Source: Mesodorylaimus sp. YZB2_4
Lineage: Eukaryota > Nematoda > Enoplea > Dorylaimida > Dorylaimidae
Assembly: GCA_030248295.1 (NCBI GenBank)
Contig: JASANH010001724.1
Location: 248,001 to 312,000 of the forward strand
Direction of reading: 5' to 3'
Length of the DNA stretch: 64,000 nt
This document shows positions 10,935 to 22,089 of this stretch, one piece after another (the stretch's first letter is position 1; every line of letters starts with the position of its first letter). Below the pieces are notes generated by a model. That model did not search any database. It worked only from the letters and a program-made list of their open reading frames with translations, and had not been told where the DNA came from. Position numbers and translations under genes: made by a program.

Positions 10935-13900
10935 TCATTCGACAATTTGACCGCTAGAATAAAACTGGGACTTTACTATCACGGGAATCAGACTTTTTGA
11001 ATCAACTTTTGAATTACTTTGCACCACTTTCATCAATTCCATGACTTCGATTACAGGGACCAATTGCTTCACAGGAACTACCATTTGGACGATCTGAACA
11101 CACTGAGCTAATGTAGGGAACTTATATATACGAGCACAGACACAATCAGCGTACCTTTTCTTGCCAGTACGACAAATTTTGCTGGAAGAAAATATTTTTG
11201 GCCGGCGCTTTGAACGGAAATGAACCCTTGCCGAAATGATCATTAAAGTTGGTCATGTGCAGACTCCAGCGTTCGATCTGATCAAAGAGTTGGTCGTTCA
11301 ACAACTGTTTTTTCGTGCAGATTTCATTCCTACGCCAAGAGTTTGGGACCTTTTCCAAAGTGAGACCCTTGATTTGTTTCGACAGTCGATAACGAAACTT
11401 GCCCGCGCATTGTGCTTGAAGATTTGAAAGCTCCAAATCGTGGACCTTCGTTGCAGACTCTGCTGAGTCTTCTATTTTGACATCGTTGAACTTTGACATA
11501 GTGCCAGTGGCAATAGGAGCTCGTGGCAGTGCTACGTTCATCTCAATTTGATTTTTGGAGGAAATTCCAGATCAACCGCGCCTTCCATCGTCACCACAGT
11601 TTGATTCAGTGGGGTCTTTTGCTTTTCACTTAGGGCCACTTCAGTAACTATAAAAAGAGGAAATCCGAAAAAGCTGTGGGAGAGAAAGCTACTTTATGGC
11701 TCACCTTTCGCCCGAATCTTCAGGTAGAGGCAGAAAATAGCGAAAGAGACAGAAAACGCCAAGGTCAAAAAGGGAGTGGTCCAGATCAAAACTAAAACAA
11801 ACAAGGGGAATATAAAAGCCTTCAACGGGAAAAACCTTCTTACAGCTGATTGTGAGTGATCCCTTTTGATTGGAATCGGATGCCGAAGTGTGCACTGAAA
11901 AAGAGAAAGAAGTAGTTGGCACAACCAAAAAGAATTATTCGAATCCCATGGCTACTTTTTGTACCTTTGGTCGATTCATTGGTACTGCAAATCAAGTTGA
12001 CCGTAGCATTCATCGACGGAACAACGTGAACGTAATTTATGACAGGACCAATGAAAACAACGACAGCCCTGATAATCCCGCCTGTGCTGCACTGCGGAGA
12101 TGGTTTCCGGGCCTAAAACAATATGCTCGTAGTATGTCTGAGGTGTGCAAATAGAGAGCAAGCTTACATATCGGCCATCCTCCGCCTCATAAAACAGTTG
12201 CAGGGGACTTGATTCCTTGAATAATGGAACTGTGCTACAATTCCCATGGAGTTTAAAATTACTGCAGTCCACTTGAAAGTCTGAAAACTGAAGGGTGCGC
12301 GAGGAATTCAGACTCGAAATGTGTTACACATACCAGACTCCTTGTTTATAAGGTAGCCTTTGAGATCTGTCTCAGGGCGATTAAATCCTTCCCGATGTAA
12401 GGCCGTAACTTGATAAGCGTCCGCCCCAGCAAAATTTTCGTCGATTGGGACCACGTATATACCAACTTGGGTGTTCCCCGTTCCGCCGCTAAGTCCCTGT
12501 ACAGTTATATAGAAACCTGAGGGTATATCGTTGGGTAGTAGTTGAATAGATGTTTCGTTGCGGTCCAGCGTTCGGATGCCAAACAAAGGTACGATGTCAC
12601 CTTTATACTCCATGCGAGGATTCTTGACAGGTCTTCAACAAGAAAACACATACGGGCATCAAAAACGAAAAGAAAATGTCAACTTGCTGCTCGTGGGGCA
12701 TTTTCTATTTGTCAAGGAAAGCGATTTGTTATGATTCTTTAAAAGGGAGCGGCACAATTCGTTCATGCTGCTATCATCAGAATCAGGACATATGTACCAC
12801 TTGCGGGGGTACTGCGAGTCGCACAACTGTTCCGTCAGTTTTCCGCATGGTTCTTTTCCATCTTTGGTCACGAAGCAGACTGTATTCTCATAATTGCAGA
12901 TTTCTTTTTCCTCCATGGAACCTATTCAAACATAGTTATACAATACCCGAAGCGATAGCAGAATCCTTCAATCATAATCTTGGTGGCTTTTTTTCTGATT
13001 GCCATTTAGCCTGTTTATCTAAATTAACCTGTTTTCAGATTCCGACTAATACAATGTGTACTATAAGATTACTCAAACAAAAAATCCCGATCCCGATCGG
13101 GCTTGCCCTGATCTCGATCCTTGAAAAAGGTGATCCCGACCTATCCCAAGAGGTGACCAGCTCCCACGGCGGGTTCCCTGTGTCTTCACTGGGAGCACCT
13201 ACACACGAGGGCATACTGGGTGAGAGGGGGCTCAGGTTTAGCTTAGGGACTTTCCCGACTGGTTTTCGAGGACAGTTTCCCAATTCTCTACTCCTTGGAT
13301 GGGCGCCCGCCATTTGACAGTAGCAGAGGACTCGCCCAGATCCAGGTGTCCAAAGGCAGCGACAAGCTACTAAACTGCCGTCCTCCGTCGGAATAGACTC
13401 AGCCTCCCAGTCAGGGTTGCGGGCCAGCCAGGTGGATCAACGCCTTAACCAGCTGAGCCATCGCCTCCAAACTTTTCCCTTTCGGATCAGATGCCATTCC
13501 ATTGGGAATAAGAGTCCTGATGAACCCGAAGGACCCGAAAATTGCATTGTCGAGAATGAACGATCAAGGAGAAGAGAAGACAAAAAGTTTTGAGGGTTTG
13601 AGCGCGCTCTACTGGTGAAGGTAAAAGGTGTTTTGAAAAAAGAGCGCGTTTAAAAAAATGGTTACAAACATAACTTATAAAAAAGGGCGCCCACCCCTGA
13701 TCTGTCACAGAGGAAAGTCGCAGTGCGTGCTTAGAAACAACAAATCTTTGCGCTAGTCTTATTTATATGTATTCCTTCCGAAAAAATTCTTGAATTTTGA
13801 TTCTCCAGCTCCAGCGTATCCTGATTCGGCTCTGGGTGTGAGATTCGATAAAGCCCAGTAAGCATGCGCTCAAGTTTTCGATGCAAGGAAGCACTTTTTT

Positions 13901-14408
13901 TTAAAATAGGGATCTGCTGGTTACGCACTGGCGATATGAAAAACCAAGAACGGGGTCTCAAAATCTGTACAGATGAAAAGGTACTTACACAAACAAAAAT
14001 TGTATTTCCATGAATCTTCTTCACTTGAAACGCGGCCTTTGTACCGAATAGTGTAGGTTCCGAATATTAATGTTCCCGCCCCAAGGCTGACAAGGTTTTC
14101 GTGACACGTTCCGTTGGCGATGACGTTTTGTTTTGGATCTAAAAGCTCAAATTGATCTTTGAAAGGGCAGCCGTCGATTTTCCACTTGAGATCAACCTTC
14201 CCGCCGACGGAGGAAAATAGTCATTAACTTCAAATTTATCTTTGAATGACGCCGATTCGATCTCTAAAAAAAGTCGCCAGATTAACAGTGGACTTTGAAG
14301 CTAGGGGGATCGAACTGCAAAGGGCCAAGATTTTTGGCACTAACTTATGTTTTCCTCCGCCGCTGATATCATAAAGAAAAAAATTAGGAAATATTTTAAT
14401 TTAACCAT
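10935..14408 (-). CDS. Type I membrane glycoprotein, receptor paralogue 2, with degenerate PTP-like tail
   Basis: Paralogue of the gene at 1-3846. Exons: 14345-14408, 13989-14263, 12684-12921, 12334-12632, 12168-12280, 11965-12112, 11844-11894, 11705-11791, 11595-11647 (end tentative), 11155-11541 and 10935-11102, giving about 627 codons once a frameshift is allowed for. It has a signal peptide (MVKLKYFLIFFFMIS), Cys-rich and N-glycosylated ectodomain exons matching paralogue 1, and one membrane span (exon 8). The tail (exons 10-11) has a segment KNIFFQ...LSYWQEKCVQIVQMV whose layout resembles the IATQGP...FW...VIVM stretch of tyrosine phosphatases. The protein ends before any WPD loop or HC(X5)R loop, so it would be catalytically inactive. 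Exon 2 is one base short relative to paralogue 1 (near 14210), breaking the frame. The gene may be a pseudogene or the base a sequencing error. The PTP relationship is inference. Confidence 0.65.
13075..13645. repeat. Dispersed repeat with tRNA-like segment, in intron 2 of paralogue 2
   Basis: Begins CAAACAAAAAATCCCGATCC and matches the interior of the 56-58 kb element on both sides of that element's right palindrome arm (56951-57250 and 57640-57890). On the minus strand, near 13440-13480, it reads TGGCTCAGCTGG, a good pol III A-box. This suggests a tRNA-derived SINE component. The insertion explains why this intron (12922-13988) is longer than its counterpart in paralogue 1. Confidence 0.65.
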
Positions 14409-14859
14409 TTTTTGTACAGATAAATTAAATTTCTCAACGCGACCAACTACTGCACACACTTACGACTGCCGAATGAAGTGGACGAGTCAAGGCAGGCAGA
14501 CCACTTCTCTTTCGCGAACTGTGCAGCAAAGCGAACTCACTGTCAGTTATGAGGCTGTGTAATGCTTTCTCTGCAGCTGTAAAGACGCGACATGCAGTAA
14601 TTCTCTGATATTGGTGGTGATTTTCACTGTTAGCATCGAGTTTGCTGGAATGAGAACTCACAAATACAAGTGATTTTTCGGTTTCACCCATTTGACCACA
14701 TTTCCCATTCAAAAATGCCTTCACATGCCATACTTGGCGATTTCGTTTTACAGCTCATTACAAAAAAGGGCATTTCAATATATAGGTATTGCCGCTAAGA
14801 TACACTCGCGATCTCAAGAACAATTGTTCCAGTTTCTTCTTTATTGACATTATACCAGG

Positions 14860-15084
14860 CTACCTGCACTTTGCCCTTGTGATGAGACCACCTATCCACC
14901 TCACCCTTCGATAATAGGGAAGATACCGGTTTTCCTTGTCATGTAATTCCAGTAGGCCCTTATTCTTTTTTTCCTGTTCACTTGTTACTTTGGGTTCAAT
15001 AGCGAAAGGTTGTGCCTCTTCCAGCCTTTCCAATCCACACGACACACGTCCTCCACGTAATTCTACCTGTGGTGTTAACAACAT
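14860..15084 (-). CDS. Small ORF, unknown
   Basis: A 74-codon frame rich in charged residues (LLELHDKENRYLPYYRRVRW). A TAG that could be a splice acceptor lies near its 5' end. No family is recognised and no paralogue is present. It could be a terminal exon, a transposon fragment or chance. Confidence 0.2.
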   Translation of the reverse strand: MLLTPQVELRGGRVSCGLERLEEAQPFAIEPKVTSEQEKKNKGLLELHDKENRYLPYYRRVRWIGGLITRAKCR

Positions 15085-15099
15085 ATCCTTCCACTGCGC

Positions 15100-15868
15100 C
15101 TAAACGACATTTTGATAGCAGAACGTTTTAGTGTGTGGTGACTGCGGTTTGGTTTGGTCGAGGTTTTTTTTCACTCCTTTGGTAAGTCCGCCCACCCGTG
15201 GTCGTACTGTTTGGACATCACCCCACGTTTGGAATCGGCTGGGTCCAGTTGGCTAGTGGCGTTTCATTCATTTTCGGTGATCCCTTCAACGGCACCTTGG
15301 CGATTCGTCGTTGGCGGGCTCCTGCTGGTCACTAGCGGATGGTCGTACGACGACGGTCAGTCAAGAAGTGGTCGTACGTTCGTTCACAGAGCAGTGTAAC
15401 CAGCATCCCAGCCAGGGGAACGTATCGATTATGCCCAACCGCCAGGGATGCTGGTTAAATTGTGTGGTTCGTGTTTGGGTGAGGACGGTTTCGTGTCGTG
15501 TCTTTTTTGGCTGGGACGTTAGGTTTCTAATGAGCGAATGCCCTCTCAAAAGTGCCCTTTTTGCTCTGTAAGCTTTTTGCCCGAGTACGTACTTGCTCAG
15601 TTTATCGCCAGTCGGAGGATCGAAGGCATACTATAGCAACAGCGGCGACAGCTTAGTGCAGGTGGCCATCAAAGTTCTTATTTCGCGATTCTTCGTTCTG
15701 TCTGTTACTGTTCGAACCATCTCTAAAAGGCCTCTTTTGGTCCCTGTATGCTCGTTCATAATGTCTGCCTCTATACATAAGGCTCTTGGTCCAGCTGGAA
15801 AAGCCGTATGGCGCGATTTTGACTCGTCTCGATGACGCGCGCAGATATCGAGGCGGCTATCAAAATTT
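15100..15868. other. Non-genic stretch
   Basis: Overlapping frames on both strands but none with protein-like sequence, splice signals or recognisable motifs. Confidence 0.4.
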
Positions 15869-16174
15869 TCACTCGAAAAGTATAATTTCCCATGAATCGA
15901 TGTCAGCAGAAACCCTGGCTTTAGTTATACCATCTATTTTCGCGACTTTGCTTCGCTGCATCTCGTATTTTGAAGGTGGTGTAGGCTGAGGATCAAACTG
16001 GTAAACATGTTCCAGCGGATGAGGAGTTTCTGATGTCGAATTTTCGTCTGTTGTTGCTGCCGGCTGGTAATATTCCAGAGGGACAGAAAGGCCAAGTATG
16101 CGTGATGTACTAAGGTAGGAGGGTGGGCGTTGAGGGTTATAGCTCTCTTTCCCAAGTTTCATCCAAGTTCCCAT
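15869..16174 (-). CDS. Small Pro/Ser/Thr-rich ORF, unknown
   Basis: An ATG-initiated frame of 101 codons (MGTWMKLGKESYNPQRPPSY) with a proline/serine/threonine-rich centre and a charged C-terminal part. There is no signal peptide and no membrane span. It lies on the same strand as the EEP-family gene, about 260 bp beyond that gene's stop. Family not recognised; it may be a separate small gene or chance. Confidence 0.3.
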   Translation of the reverse strand: MGTWMKLGKESYNPQRPPSYLSTSRILGLSVPLEYYQPAATTDENSTSETPHPLEHVYQFDPQPTPPSKYEMQRSKVAKIDGITKARVSADIDSWEIILFE

Positions 16175-16438
16175 GCTGCATCAGGGTGCTCTAAAACGTT
16201 TACATGTGTTCTCTCCTTGGCAGCCTTCCTCTTTGCGGGCCATTTGCGATTGTGGGCCAAAACACCCGTTCTCTTGGCGCAAATGAAATTTTTTTAGCTT
16301 AGAACACCACTTTATAATCCAATAACTCAATGTTCATGATTCCCAAATTGAAACTTTCAATCTACAGCAAAATCTTATTTTAAAACGAATAAACTGAGGG
16401 CAATCTTAACTGCACAATAATCGAGTTTTGTCACGTCA

Positions 16439-17524
16439 TCATTCTTCCCCGATCTCGAGTTCAAAATCAGTAACGACCGAAGCGTGATCGCTGGGCCAGT
16501 CGTTACTGTTATGATAAGGGTAATAGCCCGCCACCTGATCGCCCTTGTATACCAGTGATCTCTTGACCCTCAACCATGGATTGGAATCCAAAAAGTATAT
16601 GAAATCGATCCGATCTTGAGGTTCTAATTCTGTAGAGGATATGCTCTGCCATGACTTAGTTTTGTAAATTGGCGACCACGTGAATCCAGGATCTCTGAGC
16701 GGATCGTAGTTTACTTTGCGGAACGAATCAGCAAAACCGGAATCGGCCATCAGTTTAGACACTGGCCATTCGTAAGTCGTATTGCAATGAAAACCCGATG
16801 CGGCGCTTGTCCAGTCCAAGTGGGAAGGCGAGTTGAAGTCGCCCAGGATGACCACAAAGGGAGCTGCACTTTGTCGAGGCGATGATATAAAATCCTTTAA
16901 CTGCCTGTTATGCAAGAATCTGAGTGTTTGATGCAATCGACTTCGACTGGGCGATCTGGGCTTGTATTCTTTTTGGAACAGCAGATCTTGAACATTCTGC
17001 AGCTGAGATGGAGTGGGCGTGCATGCTGCGTATGGTCCGTAATCCTCCCAGTGCAAGTGCAGGTTCCACACTTGCATATATCGTGGTGGGTCGTCATGGA
17101 TCTTCAGTTGGCACCCATTGTTTTTTAGGTAAATAGATGGCAGATACTCTTGGGCGATGGGGAAACGGGTCAGGATATGATTAGAGCCCCCTTCATTCCG
17201 CCGACAATGATACCATTTATCAGTCCTACCATCCTGTTGGTACAGAGTATCTAAACTGCTTCTTATCCTGGCAGCCGTGTATTCGTCCATTTCTTGCATT
17301 GCGACAATGTGAGGGTCGACTGAAGCTATGTGACGAGCGATCTTCGTGACTCCATCCTGAACGTTACGTCCAGCGATCCACGTGTTGAATGTCATAATTC
17401 GGATAAGTTTGCTGGAGGAGGTCCTGAAAGAAAACATGATTTGTGTCCGTGAACTCTGAACGCAATAAAAATACACTACTTCCAAAATATTTTGAAACAA
17501 CTTTTTTTTGACACCGCTTCTCAT
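16439..17524 (-). CDS. Endonuclease/exonuclease/phosphatase (EEP) superfamily enzyme
   Basis: One long open frame, 361 codons from the first Met. The EEP catalytic motifs occur in order: MTFNTW (about residue 44, metal-binding Asn), VAMQEMDEY (catalytic Glu, about 78), FVVILGDFNSP (Asp/Asn pair, about 230), RIDFIYF (about 315) and the terminal WPSDHASVVTDF (Asp-His). This is the family fold of Mg-dependent nucleases and phosphodiesterases. The substrate cannot be deduced. The true start is uncertain: a strong acceptor (TTTCTTTCAG) ends at 17424, just before TSSSKLIRIMTFNTW. The first 30-odd codons of the frame may therefore be intron, with an unseen upstream exon supplying the N-terminus. Nothing is missing from the catalytic core. 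Confidence 0.85.
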   Translation of the reverse strand: MRSGVKKKLFQNILEVVYFYCVQSSRTQIMFSFRTSSSKLIRIMTFNTWIAGRNVQDGVTKIARHIASVDPHIVAMQEMDEYTAARIRSSLDTLYQQDGRTDKWYHCRRNEGGSNHILTRFPIAQEYLPSIYLKNNGCQLKIHDDPPRYMQVWNLHLHWEDYGPYAACTPTPSQLQNVQDLLFQKEYKPRSPSRSRLHQTLRFLHNRQLKDFISSPRQSAAPFVVILGDFNSPSHLDWTSAASGFHCNTTYEWPVSKLMADSGFADSFRKVNYDPLRDPGFTWSPIYKTKSWQSISSTELEPQDRIDFIYFLDSNPWLRVKRSLVYKGDQVAGYYPYHNSNDWPSDHASVVTDFELEIGEE

Positions 17525-20500
17525 GGAAACAGTGTGACCACTTTAACCGACCCCACGGACATTACACTACTTATCGCTTTTATGCTACCAATTCAAACAT
17601 AGTTGCGTGAAAACTTTGGAGATACTGTACGTAGTAGTGAATTGGCTCATGCAGGGTGCCATAACAGGGGGATCTAGAACACCAACCGAAAATCGCCCAG
17701 TCGAGCACTGTCTTTTCCTCACCTTATCTCCCATCATTGCTTAGATCCTATCGCAAGAACTGCACGAATTTGAACTTCATGTTGAAAAATGTAAGTTTTT
17801 TAAACTTGTTACGTTGAAACATACAGTAGAAGCCACTTCGGTTCTTACAATTTTATCAATGGCTGTTATGGTTTCTAGCGTGGCTGCTCCTGACCTCAAG
17901 GTTATCTGATCCTAAGTTGCTGTTAGGAAGCGTTCCGCAGCCAACATAGTATAGCTGTGCGTCTGCAGGTTCACTTTAGTAAGTCTCTCTGGAGAACAAA
18001 AATTTCAATTAGGATCCTGGCTGAGGTATATTCGATGTGTAACCTACTTCTGATGACGAGGGTCCCTTCTTTGTCCGATATGTACCGCTCGGCACGGGTG
18101 TTTAGTGCGTGGTAGCCTCCCTAAACACCCGCCCCGTGCCCCAATTGGGAGGGTACCATAGGCGGGCTGATATCTTAAGGCAGGTCAGAACTGTTTCGAG
18201 CAGCTTTTGAACAATTTTTTGAACCCATAAAGCCAAATCACGATAACATGTTCCATTCACATTACTCCAAAGAAGAGTCTTCGAGAAGAGTCATAGTACC
18301 TAAATTAGATAATTAAATGATCGATTTCAGCCTCGCGAAGCAAAGCCACCTCAGCCTTTCCGATGTCACAATCGCGGTCGGTCACATGCTCACCCACGCC
18401 TTAAAAAAGGGCTTGCACAGAAAATCTATGAGCCCCGAGTTCAGCCAAAGTTCCGTGGTTGGTAGAAGGGATTATTCAAGGTGGAGACATGATAAACATG
18501 GCTGAGATACCAACTGATTGTGAGTAAACATAGCAGTCTGCGGTGATCCAAACGTGTAATCAGTTTAACTAATTAATCAACTTTAGTTAATTAACTTCAG
18601 AAAACCCCACACTGAATTGATTATAGCTGTTCAAGAGCCCTCGGTACACTTCCATATAGCCTACATACAGATATTCACTTCACACTTCAGCATGCCCTAC
18701 TGCTCAGTAGTCCATACACAAACTATAAGAACCGGAGGTATGCTGCAAAAAATTTAGTATACTGTGTTGCACTGTATGTAAATAACCTAAAAAGACGCTG
18801 TTACATATGTATTGTATGTATAGGCAGGGGCCACGACTTCTAAACCCAATTTTGCCATAAATCGAGCCTGCAACAAGATTTTTCAGGTCAAACCTGATCC
18901 TACTGTACCTGAATGAATGTCCCCCGGTTGTTCTAAAGAATTGCTGACCAATGCGGGGCCATTCGACAGTGGCAGCGGTGGTCGTGGTTGTCGAGCTGGT
19001 CGTTGTTGGTTGTGTCCTTGTCTCAGTCTCCTGGCTATCGAATTGCCCTTGTACCTGCCCCCCTCCAGCGAAACGATTACAATAAAAACAATGTAAGAGA
19101 AGAAGATCGTCATAGTCATTCTTTACAGAGGCCACCAAATTTCGTCCGATTGCACAAGTAAAATTCCACGGCAATAGACGACACCATTTTGCATTGTCGC
19201 CGACTTTAGATTCAAGGACAGCGCTTCCACATAATGGTGCCGTCGAGACGTAACATAGCTTGGCACACTCTGATGCGTCACTGACTGCACGACTGGACGA
19301 TTGGAGCAGAGCAATGTTCTGGTGTCTGCCTCGGGCTTGCAGGCGAAACTTGCCAGATAAGAGCTCATCTGTGCTCGATAACTTCGTTGTTTGGAACCAA
19401 AGTGTATCCCTGCATGCTGAAACGTGACAACCAATTTGGTTGCTGCAATGCTTCTAAACAGGGTCAAGTGTGACTGCTGGCCTTGTCAAAATGTCATCAT
19501 CACAGGATTTTGAAACTTTGTACGTATGGGAAAAAGCGATGTTGTGACCCGCGGTAGCACAACGATTGCTGCACGTAATACTGAATCAGTCGGAAGTCAC
19601 ATGTTGTGAACACTCTTGCAGGAACCAGCATGGCGAGGGTTGTAAAGTAGCCCGAGCATCTGCCACGCAGTACTTCTTCACTGAACTAACTGTAAGGCTC
19701 GCAAGTCAGTAATCCTCACACATACAGTATGCTCATGCGCACTGACACAACTACGCAGGGTGGCCTGCCCTGTAGCCATCTTCATACTCTCACCTTACAT
19801 TGCACTTACCCTGGCCAAGCCCAAATCCAATTGCCCACACTGCAATGACCAAATACGCCATGCCGATAGCACACGCGCGGACAAACAATCACGGCCGCAT
19901 TACGGCTACTCTCCATTTCATTGCCCGTGTCTTCTAATCGGCGAACCCGCAGGTGGTCAAACTGGTCTTCTTTTCCGAGTCGTCATTTCGAATTAAGGAC
20001 GAAAAAAAGTGGTCCTCTTTCCATTCTTCACAACACGTGTGCACCCACCCGTTTCTAGGTCAACATTGGACATTCTTGATGGTCATTATAAAAGACTGAT
20101 GGACAGTGTCTTGGAGAATACCGGTACCTCCAGTCTGTCATATGAATCGAGATAGTTTACCCAGTCTTGACCAAATAAACTTGACGCGTTCCCAGTGAAA
20201 GAAAACTTGTTTTCAATGGGGCGTTTTCCCTTTTTCTCACAAAAGACATCATCTTAGTTAGGCGAACGAACTTTCATGAAAACCACTCTTTTTTATGCTC
20301 GAAAAATATCACAATCCAGTTTTGTTTTCCCACCAGTCAATGGATGTTTCCCAACTCAAAGCAGTCTCGCCCTTTTGATCTACTTCGCAAATGTTTAATC
20401 TACTTTCAAGCCTTAAAAAATAACAAAACTTGCATTTGTGGGACCTTCCCTAATTTACGTCTCTTTTGACCCAAACATTAAGAAACCTGCAAGTTGGCTG

Positions 20501-20880
20501 CTATTAGCTGCTACAAAAGCTAGCTGGCACAAACCGTGCTAAACAAGATGCGACTAATTTCAACTTTCTGCTTTATGTGCTCTGTCGAACAAACTTACTT
20601 TTCAGTGGCGACTATCAGGCCATAAAAATTTCTCCCCTTGGTTGGTCACTTGTGCGCTGTAATTAACAGGACCCTGGATTTAGTCCGAAAACAACAATAT
20701 TCAAATCCAGATTTACTACTATACTATGCAAAAGTCCACGACCCTCCACAGACCTCACCATACAAAATCAGAACGAAGCTAACAGCAGAATTCTAAATTA
20801 ACCTTCCCTTCCATCACATACTGACCATACAACCCAAATTTACTGACCCAAACCGACCCCCCGTTGTGATCCTTGGTCTA
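17525..20880. other. Non-genic stretch
   Basis: No supportable gene. A Thr-rich frame (about 18960-19030, minus) and a short signal-peptide-like start (MTMTIFFSYIVFIVIV, from 19119 minus) lie in different frames, and I could not join them. The upstream exon of the EEP gene may lie in the first part of this stretch. Confidence 0.4.
18091..18140. repeat. Short GC-rich inverted repeat
   Basis: GGCACGGGTGTTTAG (18091-18105) pairs with CTAAACACCCGCCCCGTGCC (18121-18140) apart from a small bulge, with a 15-nt loop. It is possibly a MITE end or a structured RNA element; no function is visible. Confidence 0.6.
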
Positions 20881-20884
20881 CTGA

Positions 20885-21904
20885 TTACGGAAAGTCGAGA
20901 CTTTTTGGCGAGGCACGAGCGTACGTTTTCGGGTACCAAGTTTCATAAAAATGGTCTAGTGGGCTGGAGCGGCGACCAGGCGAGCCAGTGGGCGGTGTGA
21001 AATTGTTTCCTCCGTAATCGATCAGCATCAAAGCCAAACCATCGATCACGATCGCCGTTCCGTTTTTGTTCATCGGCACAACATCGACCACGACAGCGTA
21101 CGGTCCCTGGTCACTGCAGTAGGGCACGCGGACGTAGATTTGCTGTCTTGGCTTGATGACGCGTTTGAATTGGAACAATTCCTGTCTGTCGGCCAAATCG
21201 ATGACATATCCAGAAATATTTACTGCCTCGAATGGCATGTCAGCAGTGGCAGCGAAGCGAAGCAAGGACGCGCCTTCAGGGTCGGCCACAGTTGATCTGT
21301 CCTTGACCCAAGAGTGGTGGAGGAACCGAGCTGGTCTTGCGCTGGCTTTGAGCACCGAGCAACGCACGCATACGTCTTTACCGACGGCTCGGGTACCGCT
21401 GAATCGACTTCGAAAACCACTGTGAAAACGGAAATTGCTTTGTGATCTCAGCCTGCGTACATCGATGTTGTCTTCGTCGTCATCATCTTCTTTTTCATCC
21501 TCGCGTTCCGCCCTTGGCATGTCTTCCTGTGCCTGGTACTCGGCACACACGGCGTACCAAGACCCATCCTGAATCTTCAGATCGTTGATGTCAACTAAGC
21601 GAACCAAATCGGCTTCATCCGCCTCCACTTTGCATCCGGAACTGTACGAATCGGGTTTATGAGATGGCTGGCGGCGATCCAACTCGTCTTGCTCGAGGAT
21701 GACACGATCAACTGCTTCGGAGTTATCAATTCGTGCCCACATGACCCTCCTGGCGTGCACTGGCAATCTCAGGCTCCACGTCGAGTTGCTGGGGTCAGAA
21801 TTGCACAGCTCGACCTGCCCCTGATCATAGTGGCAGTGGCCTAATGCTGTTTGGGCTTGGCTGACCGCAAGCAGGAGCAAAGGGACAAAGTAGAAAGCAG
21901 GCAT
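20885..21904 (-). CDS. Orphan secreted protein with acidic linker
   Basis: The frame is open from 22087, but the Met at 21904 is chosen because it begins a clear signal peptide (MPAFYFVPLLLLAVSQAQT), giving 339 residues. The mature part has an N-terminal Cys-containing domain (about residues 20-135, ending near SWYAVCAEYQAQ). Next come a strongly acidic linker (EREDEKEDDDDEDNID) and an Arg/Ser patch. A second domain with VCVRC and an N-glycosylation site (VNISGY) is followed by a C-terminal tail (YETWYPKTYARASP). Two Cys-bearing beta-rich modules are plausible, but I recognise no family. The 3' end and downstream DNA are duplicated at about 26.63 kb on the other strand. Confidence 0.65.
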   Translation of the reverse strand: MPAFYFVPLLLLAVSQAQTALGHCHYDQGQVELCNSDPSNSTWSLRLPVHARRVMWARIDNSEAVDRVILEQDELDRRQPSHKPDSYSSGCKVEADEADLVRLVDINDLKIQDGSWYAVCAEYQAQEDMPRAEREDEKEDDDDEDNIDVRRLRSQSNFRFHSGFRSRFSGTRAVGKDVCVRCSVLKASARPARFLHHSWVKDRSTVADPEGASLLRFAATADMPFEAVNISGYVIDLADRQELFQFKRVIKPRQQIYVRVPYCSDQGPYAVVVDVVPMNKNGTAIVIDGLALMLIDYGGNNFTPPTGSPGRRSSPLDHFYETWYPKTYARASPKSLDFP

Positions 21905-22089
21905 GCTGGCCAGAAGAGAATCCACCACTCTGAATGAAAAGGAGATATAGACTGACCAGCGCAGCACGCAGGCGCGGGCATTTGTCCTTCTTTGACCAAG
22001 GACGATGGACGACGGAGACGTAGATTGGCCTTGCCCTCTCTTAATTGGCCAAGAAATAACAAATTGCCGCTGGAGGCGATATGACAACG

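Noticed and set aside
18704..19174. Thr-rich mucin-like frame and a nearby signal-peptide-like start (19119, minus).
   Set aside because: The two lie in different frames and I found no convincing splice pair to connect them; the Thr run may come from low-complexity DNA.
20885..22087. 400-residue version of the secreted protein starting at 22087.
   Set aside because: The first 61 residues look like translated 5' flank; the internal Met at 21904 begins a textbook signal peptide.
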